Positions 1-4,605 of a stretch of DNA of 5,702 nucleotides are shown here, one piece after another. This DNA comes from Anaerolineaceae bacterium. Lineage in GTDB: Bacteria > Chloroflexota > Anaerolineae > 4572-78. How positions within the stretch are numbered: position 1 is the stretch's first letter; every line of letters starts with the position of its first letter. Under the pieces are notes generated by a model. The model was not told the origin of the DNA. It searched no databases and saw only the letters and a list, made by a program, of their open reading frames with translations. The translations under genes were made by a program, and so were the position numbers. Where the stretch lies: contig JANTHQ010000152.1 of the NCBI GenBank assembly GCA_024762375.1, forward strand, positions 1-5,702, in the 5' to 3' direction.

Positions 1-4
1 TCAT
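1..4 (-). other. Possible start codon of a further gene at the left edge
   Basis: On the minus strand the TAA stop of the DedA-like gene (6-4) overlaps an ATG at 4-2 (TAATGA). Such 1-bp stop-start overlaps often mark a translationally coupled next gene, but no Shine-Dalgarno is visible upstream and nothing of the reading frame lies in the window. Confidence 0.25.
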
Positions 5-792
5 TAAAATTGCCGGGAGGTTTTTCGCCAGCGATAGACGATGCGCCCGATATACAGCGTCGCCACGGTTGCACCGAGCACCCACCCCCAGTGCTGAAAA
101 TCGTGGCTGAAGCGGGCAAATGAATCGGCGGCAATAAATCCGACTGATGTCATCCCCAGCGACCACAAAAATTGCGCGGGCAGCATGGTGCGCATCACCC
201 GTCGCCAGCCCATCTCGGTGATGCCCGCCGCCACCAGCGTGGGGATAATCAGCGCGCTGGTAAGTTTTGAGGTAAATATCACGCGGCGGCTATCCGAACC
301 AAAAAGCACCGCTTCAATTTTGTTGATGGTTGCCAAATCAATTTTAAGGAAATGTCCCCAGCGCTGAATCACCTGTTCTCGTCCGAAAAAGCCCAGAAAA
401 TACCAAAAACTGTCTGCCATCATTCCGGCAACCATCGAAACCATCAGAATCGCCCAGAAATTCACCCGCCCCATCGAAGCCCAAACGCCGCCGAGCATGG
501 TGGCGATAGGCCCTTCCAGAATGACGGCGGTCAAAATGATGGCGTAGTTCCACAAATTGGTGGCGGTCAGATGGTAATAGCCATTTTCGGCAACTCGTTG
601 CAGCGTGGGTAACAGTGTGGTAGATGTCGGTGTTGCCAGCAGGTTATTCAGTTGAATGGACAGCGAATTGGCGGCGGCATTCAGCGTGGCGTTCAGCGCA
701 AACATCACCTTTTGCAGGGTGGGCATCGCCGATTCCAGCGCGACCGCCCCCGTTGCCAACCCGATTGCTGCGATTGGAGATTTTCGTTTCAT
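4..792 (-). CDS. DedA/VTT-like (SNARE-associated) multi-pass membrane protein
   Basis: A 262-residue integral membrane protein. Hydrophobic segments lie at about residues 82-105, 111-135, 171-193, 203-223 and 236-253, with a weaker one at 7-24. The central part resembles the DedA/VTT family: an acidic residue in a re-entrant hydrophobic stretch (LEGPIATMLGG, 92-102), then ADSFWYFLGFFG (126-137), which corresponds to the family's GDxxxYxxGxxxG, then SKLTSALIIPTLVAAG (175-190), which corresponds to the KFxPxxRxxxxxxAG block, and a Trp at 210. DedA proteins act in the inner membrane in envelope homeostasis and undecaprenyl-phosphate or lipid flipping; the substrate here is unknown. The match is divergent: the usual Pro-Gly-Glu and basic residues are weak, and the first ~75 residues are an Ala/Leu/Thr-rich extension I cannot place. 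The ATG at 792 is preceded by GGAAG at 6 nt spacing. The gene has its own promoter and a 176 bp gap from the kinase gene upstream, so it is probably a separate transcription unit unrelated to the sulfur genes. Confidence 0.72.
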   Translation of the reverse strand: MKRKSPIAAIGLATGAVALESAMPTLQKVMFALNATLNAAANSLSIQLNNLLATPTSTTLLPTLQRVAENGYYHLTATNLWNYAIILTAVILEGPIATMLGGVWASMGRVNFWAILMVSMVAGMMADSFWYFLGFFGREQVIQRWGHFLKIDLATINKIEAVLFGSDSRRVIFTSKLTSALIIPTLVAAGITEMGWRRVMRTMLPAQFLWSLGMTSVGFIAADSFARFSHDFQHWGWVLGATVATLYIGRIVYRWRKTSRQF

Positions 793-798
793 ACGATG

Positions 799-803
799 CT
801 TCC
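799..803 (-). promoter_or_regulatory. Ribosome binding site of the DedA-like gene
   Basis: GGAAG on the minus strand with 6 nt to the ATG at 792-790. This supports that start codon; no other in-frame ATG lies close by upstream. Confidence 0.55.
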
Positions 804-917
804 GTTCCCACTAATTGCTTTACGCACAAAACCGGCAAATGTTGCACGCCGAAACGCAACAGAATATTTTACAGAAGCGTCGTCGTTTGCACAAATGCCA
901 CGGGGGAACCTGCAAGC

Positions 918-947
918 ATTATAACACTTTTCCGGGCCGAAAATCAA
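918..947 (-). promoter_or_regulatory. Sigma70-type extended -10 promoter for the DedA-like gene
   Basis: On the minus strand, a -35 hexamer TTGATT (947-942, 4/6 to consensus) is followed after 18 bp by a perfect TATAAT (923-918). The bases immediately 5' of it are TGT, giving the extended -10 TGnTATAAT. Transcription would begin near 911-912 and leave a 5' UTR of about 118 nt before the ATG at 792. The element sits only ~20 bp after the kinase stop codon, which fits a new transcription unit. The assignment rests on sequence motifs only. Confidence 0.6.
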
Positions 948-968
948 ATTAACTTCCCCACGTTCACC

Positions 969-2384
969 CTACGTTGATTCTTGCCCCATGTCAAATTCAT
1001 CGTGGATGAGCCGCACGGCGGCGTTCGCGTCGCCCTGCGCCACCACCAGCGAAATGTTATACTCGCTACTGCCCTGCGCGATGGCGATGATGTTGATTGC
1101 CGCCCGTCCCAGCGCGCCGAAGACTTTCGCGCTGATGCCCGGTGTGCCTTTCATCCCCGCACCGACCACCGCCAGAATGACCGTTTCATCTTGCACCGAA
1201 ATTTCGTCCAAATCGCGGCGTTCCAGTTCGCGCGCCAATTCCTCTTCCAGCGCGGCAATCACCGTTGGCGATTCGGCGGTTTTCACCATAAAACAGATGG
1301 ATTGTTCGGATGAGGCTTGGCTAATCATCAGCACACTGGTTCCGGTGCGCGCCACCGCGCTGAACGTGCGTCCTGCCACACCGGGAATGCCCATCATCCC
1401 CGTTCCGGCGATGGTGATAATGCTCATATCTTTGATGGCGGTGATGGCTTTCACGGCGCGCCCATCTGTCCGAATGTTGCCGTCAATCAGCGTGCCGGGA
1501 TGGGTCGGGTCGAAAGTGTTCAGCATCCGCACGGGGATGTTCGCCTGCCGAGCGGGGCGAATGGCGCGCGGGTGCAGCACTTTCGCGCCGAAATATGCCA
1601 GTTCGCCCACTTCCACATACGATAGATGGCGAATGGTGCGGGCATCGGGCACGATGCGCGGGTCGGTGGTCATCACCCCGTTCACATCGCTCCAAATCCA
1701 AATTTCATCGGCGGCAATGGCACGCCCGATGATGGTGGCGCTGTAATCGCTGCCGCCGCGCCCCAGTGTGGTCGGCACACCGTCGGCGGTGGCAGCGATG
1801 AATCCGGTGATGACCGGGATTTTCCCCGCTGCCAGTAGCGGGTGCAGCGCCGATTGAGTGTGCTCGGCGGTGGCATCGATGACCGGCGTCGCCGCGCCGT
1901 GCCGTTTATCGGTAACGATAAGCTGCCGCGCATCCACCGCTGCGGCGGGCAGACCGTTCGCCCGCAAAATGGCGGCAACCTGCGGCGCGTTCATCCGCTC
2001 GCCCAGCCCGCTGATGACATCCAGCGCACGCGGCGTCAGTTCGCCCAGCACGCGGATGCCGTGACACAGCGTTTCAAATTCATCCAGCAAACGAATAACC
2101 TCTGCCAGCACCGCATCCCGTTCCGCCGAGTCGCCCAGCAATTCGCGGGTGGTATCGGCGTGTTTCTGCTCGATTTCCGCCCGTGCCGCGTGCGCTGCGT
2201 TTTCGTCGCCCGCTTCGGCGGCAGTGGCGGCGGCAATCAATTTGTTGGTCACGCCGCTCATCGCCGACACAACCAGCAGCGGGCGGTGTCCGTCATTTTT
2301 GGCAGATTGGACAATCTGCACCACATTTTTCAGCGCGGCAACCGAGCCCACAGACGTGCCGCCAAATTTCATCACAATTTTCAT
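969..2384 (-). CDS. lysC: Aspartate kinase (monofunctional, two ACT domains)
   Basis: Phosphorylates L-aspartate with ATP to give 4-phospho-aspartate, the first step toward lysine, threonine, homoserine and methionine. Numbered from the ATG at 2402 (477 aa), the kinase domain covers ~8-300 with KFGGTSVG (12-19), SGLGERM (131-137), GRGGSDYSAT (214-223) and SDVNGVMTTDPR (238-249). Two C-terminal ACT domains (~325-395 and ~405-475) carry GMMGIPGVAGR and GMKGTPGISAK, followed by SSEQSI and SSEYNI. This arrangement resembles the kinase half of ThrA and the ~450-residue LysC enzymes, so feedback by threonine or lysine is likely but the effector cannot be read from sequence. I chose the ATG at 2384 (471 aa, MKIVMKFGG...) because family members begin right at the kinase strand and GGGG lies 8 nt upstream; the ATG at 2402 is the alternative. 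It is the last gene of the JAMM-E1-rhodanese operon, 22-40 bp after the rhodanese stop. Symbol lysC is by convention; thrA-like is equally possible. Confidence 0.95.
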   Translation of the reverse strand: MKIVMKFGGTSVGSVAALKNVVQIVQSAKNDGHRPLLVVSAMSGVTNKLIAAATAAEAGDENAAHAARAEIEQKHADTTRELLGDSAERDAVLAEVIRLLDEFETLCHGIRVLGELTPRALDVISGLGERMNAPQVAAILRANGLPAAAVDARQLIVTDKRHGAATPVIDATAEHTQSALHPLLAAGKIPVITGFIAATADGVPTTLGRGGSDYSATIIGRAIAADEIWIWSDVNGVMTTDPRIVPDARTIRHLSYVEVGELAYFGAKVLHPRAIRPARQANIPVRMLNTFDPTHPGTLIDGNIRTDGRAVKAITAIKDMSIITIAGTGMMGIPGVAGRTFSAVARTGTSVLMISQASSEQSICFMVKTAESPTVIAALEEELARELERRDLDEISVQDETVILAVVGAGMKGTPGISAKVFGALGRAAINIIAIAQGSSEYNISLVVAQGDANAAVRLIHDEFDMGQEST

Positions 2385-2424
2385 TGATTGTACCCCGTCC
2401 ATTCAAACTTGCCGGCCGCCGTTT

Positions 2425-2862
2425 TCAGGATGCCGGTTCTTTTTCCAGCGAATCCGCACCGTGCGTCTCTACCCAACCGGCGATTCCACCCGACAGGCTA
2501 TACACCTGCTCGGCTGCCCATCCCTCTTGAATCAGGTATGCGGCGACGCCCAAACTGTCGATACCGTGATAGCACTGCAACACCAGCGTTTTATCGCGCG
2601 GCAATTCATCCATCCGAAACATCAATTCCATCATCGAAAGTGACTGCGCGCCGGGAATATGCCCCGATTGATATGCCCAATCGAGCCGCAAATCTATCAC
2701 CTGCGTGCCGCTGTCATTCGCCATCATTTCGGGCAATTCTGTCGGGCTGATTTCGTTGATGGGCGGTGGCGGCTCAACCGGCACCGGTTCGGGGGCAGCG
2801 GTTGCTTCAACCACCGGAATATCTTCTGTTTTTTTGCGAAAAAATCGTTTAAATATACTCAT
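2425..2862 (-). CDS. Single-domain rhodanese (sulfurtransferase), GlpE-like active site
   Basis: A 145-residue protein. The N-terminus is basic (FKRFFRKK, 4-11), followed by a Pro/Glu/Val/Ala linker (~16-34) and one rhodanese domain (~36-135). Family marks: VIDLR (55-59), the GHIPGA block (67-72), the active-site loop CYHGIDS with catalytic Cys97 (97-103), and LSGGIAGW (123-130). The CYHG loop is like that of E. coli GlpE. The domain would form a Cys persulfide and pass sulfane sulfur on; with an adjacent E1-like enzyme, the expected acceptor is an acyl-adenylated sulfur-carrier C-terminus, as in MOCS3/Uba4/MoeZ, where rhodanese and E1 are fused. Here they are separate genes overlapping by 1 bp (TGATG). 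ATG 2862 was chosen over the TTG at 2865 because TTGGAG lies 4 nt upstream and the stop-start overlap is typical of coupling. No secretion signal; the basic, Phe-rich N-terminus might touch the membrane or a partner (speculative). Confidence 0.9.
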   Translation of the reverse strand: MSIFKRFFRKKTEDIPVVEATAAPEPVPVEPPPPINEISPTELPEMMANDSGTQVIDLRLDWAYQSGHIPGAQSLSMMELMFRMDELPRDKTLVLQCYHGIDSLGVAAYLIQEGWAAEQVYSLSGGIAGWVETHGADSLEKEPAS

Positions 2863-3884
2863 CAAGCTCCAATGTATTTTGAATATAGCCCCCGTGCCGC
2901 CGATTCTTCATCGGTGCCTTTGATGATGGCACGTCCATCGGCAAACAGGGTAATTTCATAGTCGGGCGGCACGCTGAACCGCAGCAGAAAATCGTTGCGG
3001 GCGGTGATGGTCGCCGCGTTTTCAATTTGTGCGGCAACCGTTTCCAGCGAAACTTTTCGCCCGCGAATCTGCACGGCGTTTCGCCCGCACAGGCTGAACG
3101 CGCCGGTGCCGCTTTCGTTTTCCAAAAACTCGAACCGGTGCCGGCCGCATGCCGGGCAATCGGGGCGCGGCACACCGGTGGGGAATTGCTCCAAACTCAC
3201 ATCCCACAAATCAAGATGAATGATGCCGCGATTCAATTCCCCTTGCCCCACCAACAGTTTGATGGCTTCGGTGGCGCTGATGCTGGCAACCGCACCGACC
3301 ACCGGACCCACGACCCCCGCCGTGTCGCAGGTGGGCGATGTGCCGGGCGGCGGCACGTCGGGAAAAACGCAGCGCAGGCACGGCGTTTCGCCGGGGATGA
3401 TGGTCTGGCTCATGCCGTAACCGCTCACCGCACCGGTGTAAATCCACGGGATGCCGTGTTTCACGCACGCATCATTCAGCAGATAGCGGGTTTCAAAATT
3501 GTCGGAACCATCCATCACCAGCGTTGCGCCGCCAATCAACTGTTCGATGTTCTCGGCGGTCACATCGGCGACGATGCCGCGCACGGTGATTTCGGAATTG
3601 ATGGCGCGCAGTTTCCGTTCGGCGGCGATGGCTTTCGGCAGGGCGGCATGCAAATCGTTCTCATCGAACAGCATTTGTCGCTGCAAGTTGTTCAATTCGA
3701 TAAAATCGCGGTCAACCACCACCAGTTCGCCGACCCCGGCGCGTGTCAGATGGTTGGCGATGACCGTGCCGGTTGCCCCGCAGCCGATGACGACCACTTT
3801 CGCCGCCAGCAATTTTTCTTGCCCGGCGCGCCCGATGCCGTGAAAGATGGTTTGGCGGTGGTAGCGTGCCAGCGGGTCAGTCAT
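2862..3884 (-). CDS. ThiF/MoeB/HesA-family (E1-like) adenylyltransferase
   Basis: A 340-residue enzyme expected to adenylate the C-terminal Gly-Gly of a small ubiquitin-like carrier using ATP-Mg, preparing it for sulfur transfer. Visible marks: RYHRQ (7-11), nucleotide loop GCGATG (34-39), DRD (58-60), NNLQRQ (65-70), LPK with Lys84, DGSDNFETR (125-133), Zn ligands Cys169/Cys172 and Cys243/Cys246, and the conserved catalytic-type Cys186 in TCDTAGV. After the second CxxC comes a ~90-residue tail with LCGRNAVQI and DGRAIIKGT, ending YSKYIGA. As I recall, a similar tail is found in the ~340-residue Bacillus ThiF/MoeB proteins, so it is a family feature and not a new fusion. ATG 3884 is chosen because GAGAGG lies 6 nt upstream and the N-terminal RYxRQ follows at once; the frame stays open to 4001, but that part overlaps the JAMM gene. 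It overlaps the JAMM gene by 8 bp and the rhodanese by 1 bp. ThiF versus MoeB versus cysteine/homocysteine-specific role cannot be decided from sequence. Confidence 0.93.
   Translation of the reverse strand: MTDPLARYHRQTIFHGIGRAGQEKLLAAKVVVIGCGATGTVIANHLTRAGVGELVVVDRDFIELNNLQRQMLFDENDLHAALPKAIAAERKLRAINSEITVRGIVADVTAENIEQLIGGATLVMDGSDNFETRYLLNDACVKHGIPWIYTGAVSGYGMSQTIIPGETPCLRCVFPDVPPPGTSPTCDTAGVVGPVVGAVASISATEAIKLLVGQGELNRGIIHLDLWDVSLEQFPTGVPRPDCPACGRHRFEFLENESGTGAFSLCGRNAVQIRGRKVSLETVAAQIENAATITARNDFLLRFSVPPDYEITLFADGRAIIKGTDEESAARGLYSKYIGA
2867..2872 (-). promoter_or_regulatory. Ribosome binding site of the rhodanese gene
   Basis: TTGGAG on the minus strand inside the last codons of the E1-like gene, 4 nt before ATG 2862-2860. 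The in-frame TTG at 2865 would sit only 1 nt after it, so the ATG is preferred. Confidence 0.5.
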
Positions 3885-4314
3885 TCGGGGCCTCTCGTTC
3901 ATCCACAATTTCCAGCGGCAAAGGCATAAATCGGCGTGGAATGTCGGCGGCAATCTGCCACAAACCGGTGTTGAGCGGCTGTTTTTGGAAAACGGAGACA
4001 ATCATATAAAAGAAGCCTTCCACTTCCGACAGCAAATCGGTTTGAGATGGGATGGGTGTCCAATCGGGGTGAGAATGGTACAGCCCGATGACATCGAATC
4101 CGTCTTTTTCGGCGGCGCGGGCGGTTTTAACGAATTCCAGCGGGTCCATCTCGAAGCGGTCGTTGCGTTCGGTGTTCAGGTTCGTGCCGCGCACCACTCG
4201 ATGCACCCAGCCGCCGTTTTCAGCCGTGCCCACCAAAAAACCGAAACACTCGCGGGGATATGTCTCGGCGGCGTGGGCATAAATTTGTTTTAAAAGTTTG
4301 TCGGTGATTTTCAT
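3877..4314 (-). CDS. JAMM/MPN+ metallopeptidase, Mec+-like (M67 family)
   Basis: A 145-residue, single-domain zinc metallopeptidase with a complete JAMM motif: Glu22 in PRECFGFLVG, then HSH (His80, Ser81, His82), seven residues, Ser90, two residues, Asp93. Stand-alone prokaryotic JAMM proteins of this size (Mec+ in Mycobacterium, HcyD in Wolinella, QbsD) cleave after the Gly-Gly of ubiquitin-like sulfur carriers. They either remove an extra C-terminal residue or release the amino acid formed on the carrier. The neighbouring E1-like and rhodanese genes support this role. ATG 4314 was chosen because homologous sequence starts there; the open frame upstream to 4401 runs through an intergenic inverted repeat and is unlike a protein. 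No Shine-Dalgarno is visible before 4314, but a -10-like TAAAAT ends 7 nt upstream, suggesting a leaderless or near-leaderless message. The gene is first in the operon and its TGA overlaps the ATG of the E1-like gene (ATGACTGA). Confidence 0.92.
   Translation of the reverse strand: MKITDKLLKQIYAHAAETYPRECFGFLVGTAENGGWVHRVVRGTNLNTERNDRFEMDPLEFVKTARAAEKDGFDVIGLYHSHPDWTPIPSQTDLLSEVEGFFYMIVSVFQKQPLNTGLWQIAADIPRRFMPLPLEIVDEREAPND
3891..3896 (-). promoter_or_regulatory. Ribosome binding site of the E1-like gene
   Basis: GAGAGG on the minus strand with 6 nt to ATG 3884-3882. It lies within the end of the JAMM coding region and decides the start against the upstream in-frame ATGs at 3902 and 4001. 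Confidence 0.65.
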
Positions 4315-4321
4315 ATCGGGA

Positions 4322-4349
4322 ATTTTAGTACAAAGTTGTAAAGTTGCAA
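4322..4349 (-). promoter_or_regulatory. Possible promoter of the JAMM-E1-rhodanese-kinase operon
   Basis: TTGCAA (4349-4344, 4/6 to -35) and TAAAAT (4327-4322, 5/6 to -10) on the minus strand, 16 bp apart. The -10 ends 7 nt before ATG 4314, so transcription would start at or next to the start codon. The -35 half overlaps a short AAAGTTG tandem repeat, so it could be chance. There is no other clear candidate between 4315 and 4376. Confidence 0.4.
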
Positions 4350-4350
4350 A
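4331..4350. repeat. Short 8-bp tandem repeat (AAAGTTG units)
   Basis: Two adjacent 8-mers, CAAAGTTG (4331-4338) and TAAAGTTG (4339-4346), plus a partial third unit CAAA. A related pair, GTTGCAGG/GTTGCAAT, lies at 4499-4514 in the same intergenic region. These are short, and their meaning is unknown. Confidence 0.45.
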
Positions 4351-4376
4351 CACCGGTCCGGGATAAGTTTTTTCAA

Positions 4377-4453
4377 TCCACAGATAAACACAGATGGACA
4401 CAGATATTCATAGAAACATAGAAAATCAGTGTTTATCTGTGTATATCTGTGGA
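4377..4453. repeat. Imperfect inverted repeat built of 10-bp-phased CACAGAT units
   Basis: The outer 9 bp (TCCACAGAT, 4377-4385, and ATCTGTGGA, 4445-4453) are perfectly complementary. The next 10 bp pair with one mismatch and the following 10 with three, giving arms of ~29 bp around a 19 bp centre. The left arm holds CACAGAT three times at exactly 10-bp spacing (4379, 4389, 4399). The right arm holds ATCTGTG at 4445 and 4435 and a one-mismatch ATCAGTG at 4425. The centre carries CATAGAAA twice in tandem (4409-4416, 4417-4424). On the plus strand a T-rich tract (4454-4463) follows the right arm, but no plus-strand gene precedes it. Sequences of this look are, to my knowledge, scattered in many environmental bacterial genomes; no function is established that I can cite. 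Confidence 0.8.
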
Positions 4454-4498
4454 CTCTTTTTTCTTGTTTGAACATTGTTTCGCTCATCGCGAGCCTAT

Positions 4499-4514
4499 GT
4501 TGCAGGGTTGCAAT
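4499..4514. repeat. Short 8-bp tandem repeat (GTTGCA units)
   Basis: GTTGCAGG (4499-4506) followed by GTTGCAAT (4507-4514). It resembles the AAAGTTGC units at 4331-4350 and lies on the other side of the large inverted repeat. Confidence 0.35.
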
Positions 4515-4554
4515 CAGTCGTCTGCGGATGGGTGAATTTCCACCCCCGCCCCAG

Positions 4555-4577
4555 CCCTCCCCCTGCTAGAGGGAGGG
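4555..4577. repeat. GC-rich hairpin after the cystathionine gamma-synthase gene
   Basis: CCCTCCC (4555-4561) and GGGAGGG (4571-4577) are perfect inverted copies around a 9-nt loop, ~28 bp past the TGA of the upstream gene. A second small hairpin, GGGTG/CACCC (4530-4534, 4541-4545), follows in the direction of transcription. It may slow or end transcription, but no T-tract follows on the minus strand, so it is not a standard intrinsic terminator. The flanking C-rich run (4541-4552) plus hairpin looks like an interspersed repeat unit and not a unique element. Confidence 0.5.
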
Positions 4578-4605
4578 AACGAGAATCCCCAATCTCCAAT
4601 AACCA

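Noticed and set aside
841..860. Small stem-loop in the DedA leader (GTTGC/GCAAC, extendable by two G-U pairs on the minus-strand RNA)
   Set aside because: Five Watson-Crick pairs are easily produced by chance and there is no sign of a known riboswitch or leader motif.
988..2643. Long plus-strand open frames (252, 181 and 164 residues) opposite aspartate kinase
   Set aside because: They lie across a gene with every expected kinase and ACT motif, overlap each other in different frames, and have no recognisable domain.
3027..3929. 300-residue open frame on the plus strand opposite the E1-like gene
   Set aside because: It is antisense to a well-conserved gene, its composition (His, Arg, Gly, Gln-rich) reflects the complementary strand, and it shows no family motif.
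3885..4001. N-terminal extension of the E1-like protein from an ATG at 4001
   Set aside because: It overlaps the end of the JAMM gene, has no family similarity, and the ATG at 3884 has a good Shine-Dalgarno and starts right before the RYxRQ motif.
2862..4314. E1 + JAMM pair as an antiphage ubiquitin-like system (type II CBASS Cap2/Cap3 or Bil-like)
   Set aside because: There is no E2 domain, nucleotidyltransferase, effector or ubiquitin-like gene; a rhodanese and aspartate kinase are the operon partners and the E1 is of the Zn-containing ThiF/MoeB type, all pointing to sulfur metabolism.
2862..4314. Thio-metabolite cluster (thioquinolobactin or pyridine-dithiocarboxylate type)
   Set aside because: The same three enzyme types occur there, but no tailoring, siderophore transport or carrier gene is present, and the neighbours are primary amino-acid genes. 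Not fully excluded.
4315..4401. N-terminal extension of the JAMM protein from an ATG at 4401
   Set aside because: The added 29 codons run through the inverted repeat and the promoter-like region and do not look like protein.
4377..4453. CRISPR array
   Set aside because: The units are 7 bp at 10-bp spacing and there are no spacers; the pattern is an inverted repeat with phased units.
4377..4463. Intrinsic terminator formed by the CACAGAT inverted repeat and the following T-rich tract
   Set aside because: The T-rich tract is on the plus-strand side and there is no plus-strand gene to end; on the minus strand the repeat is followed by A-rich sequence.
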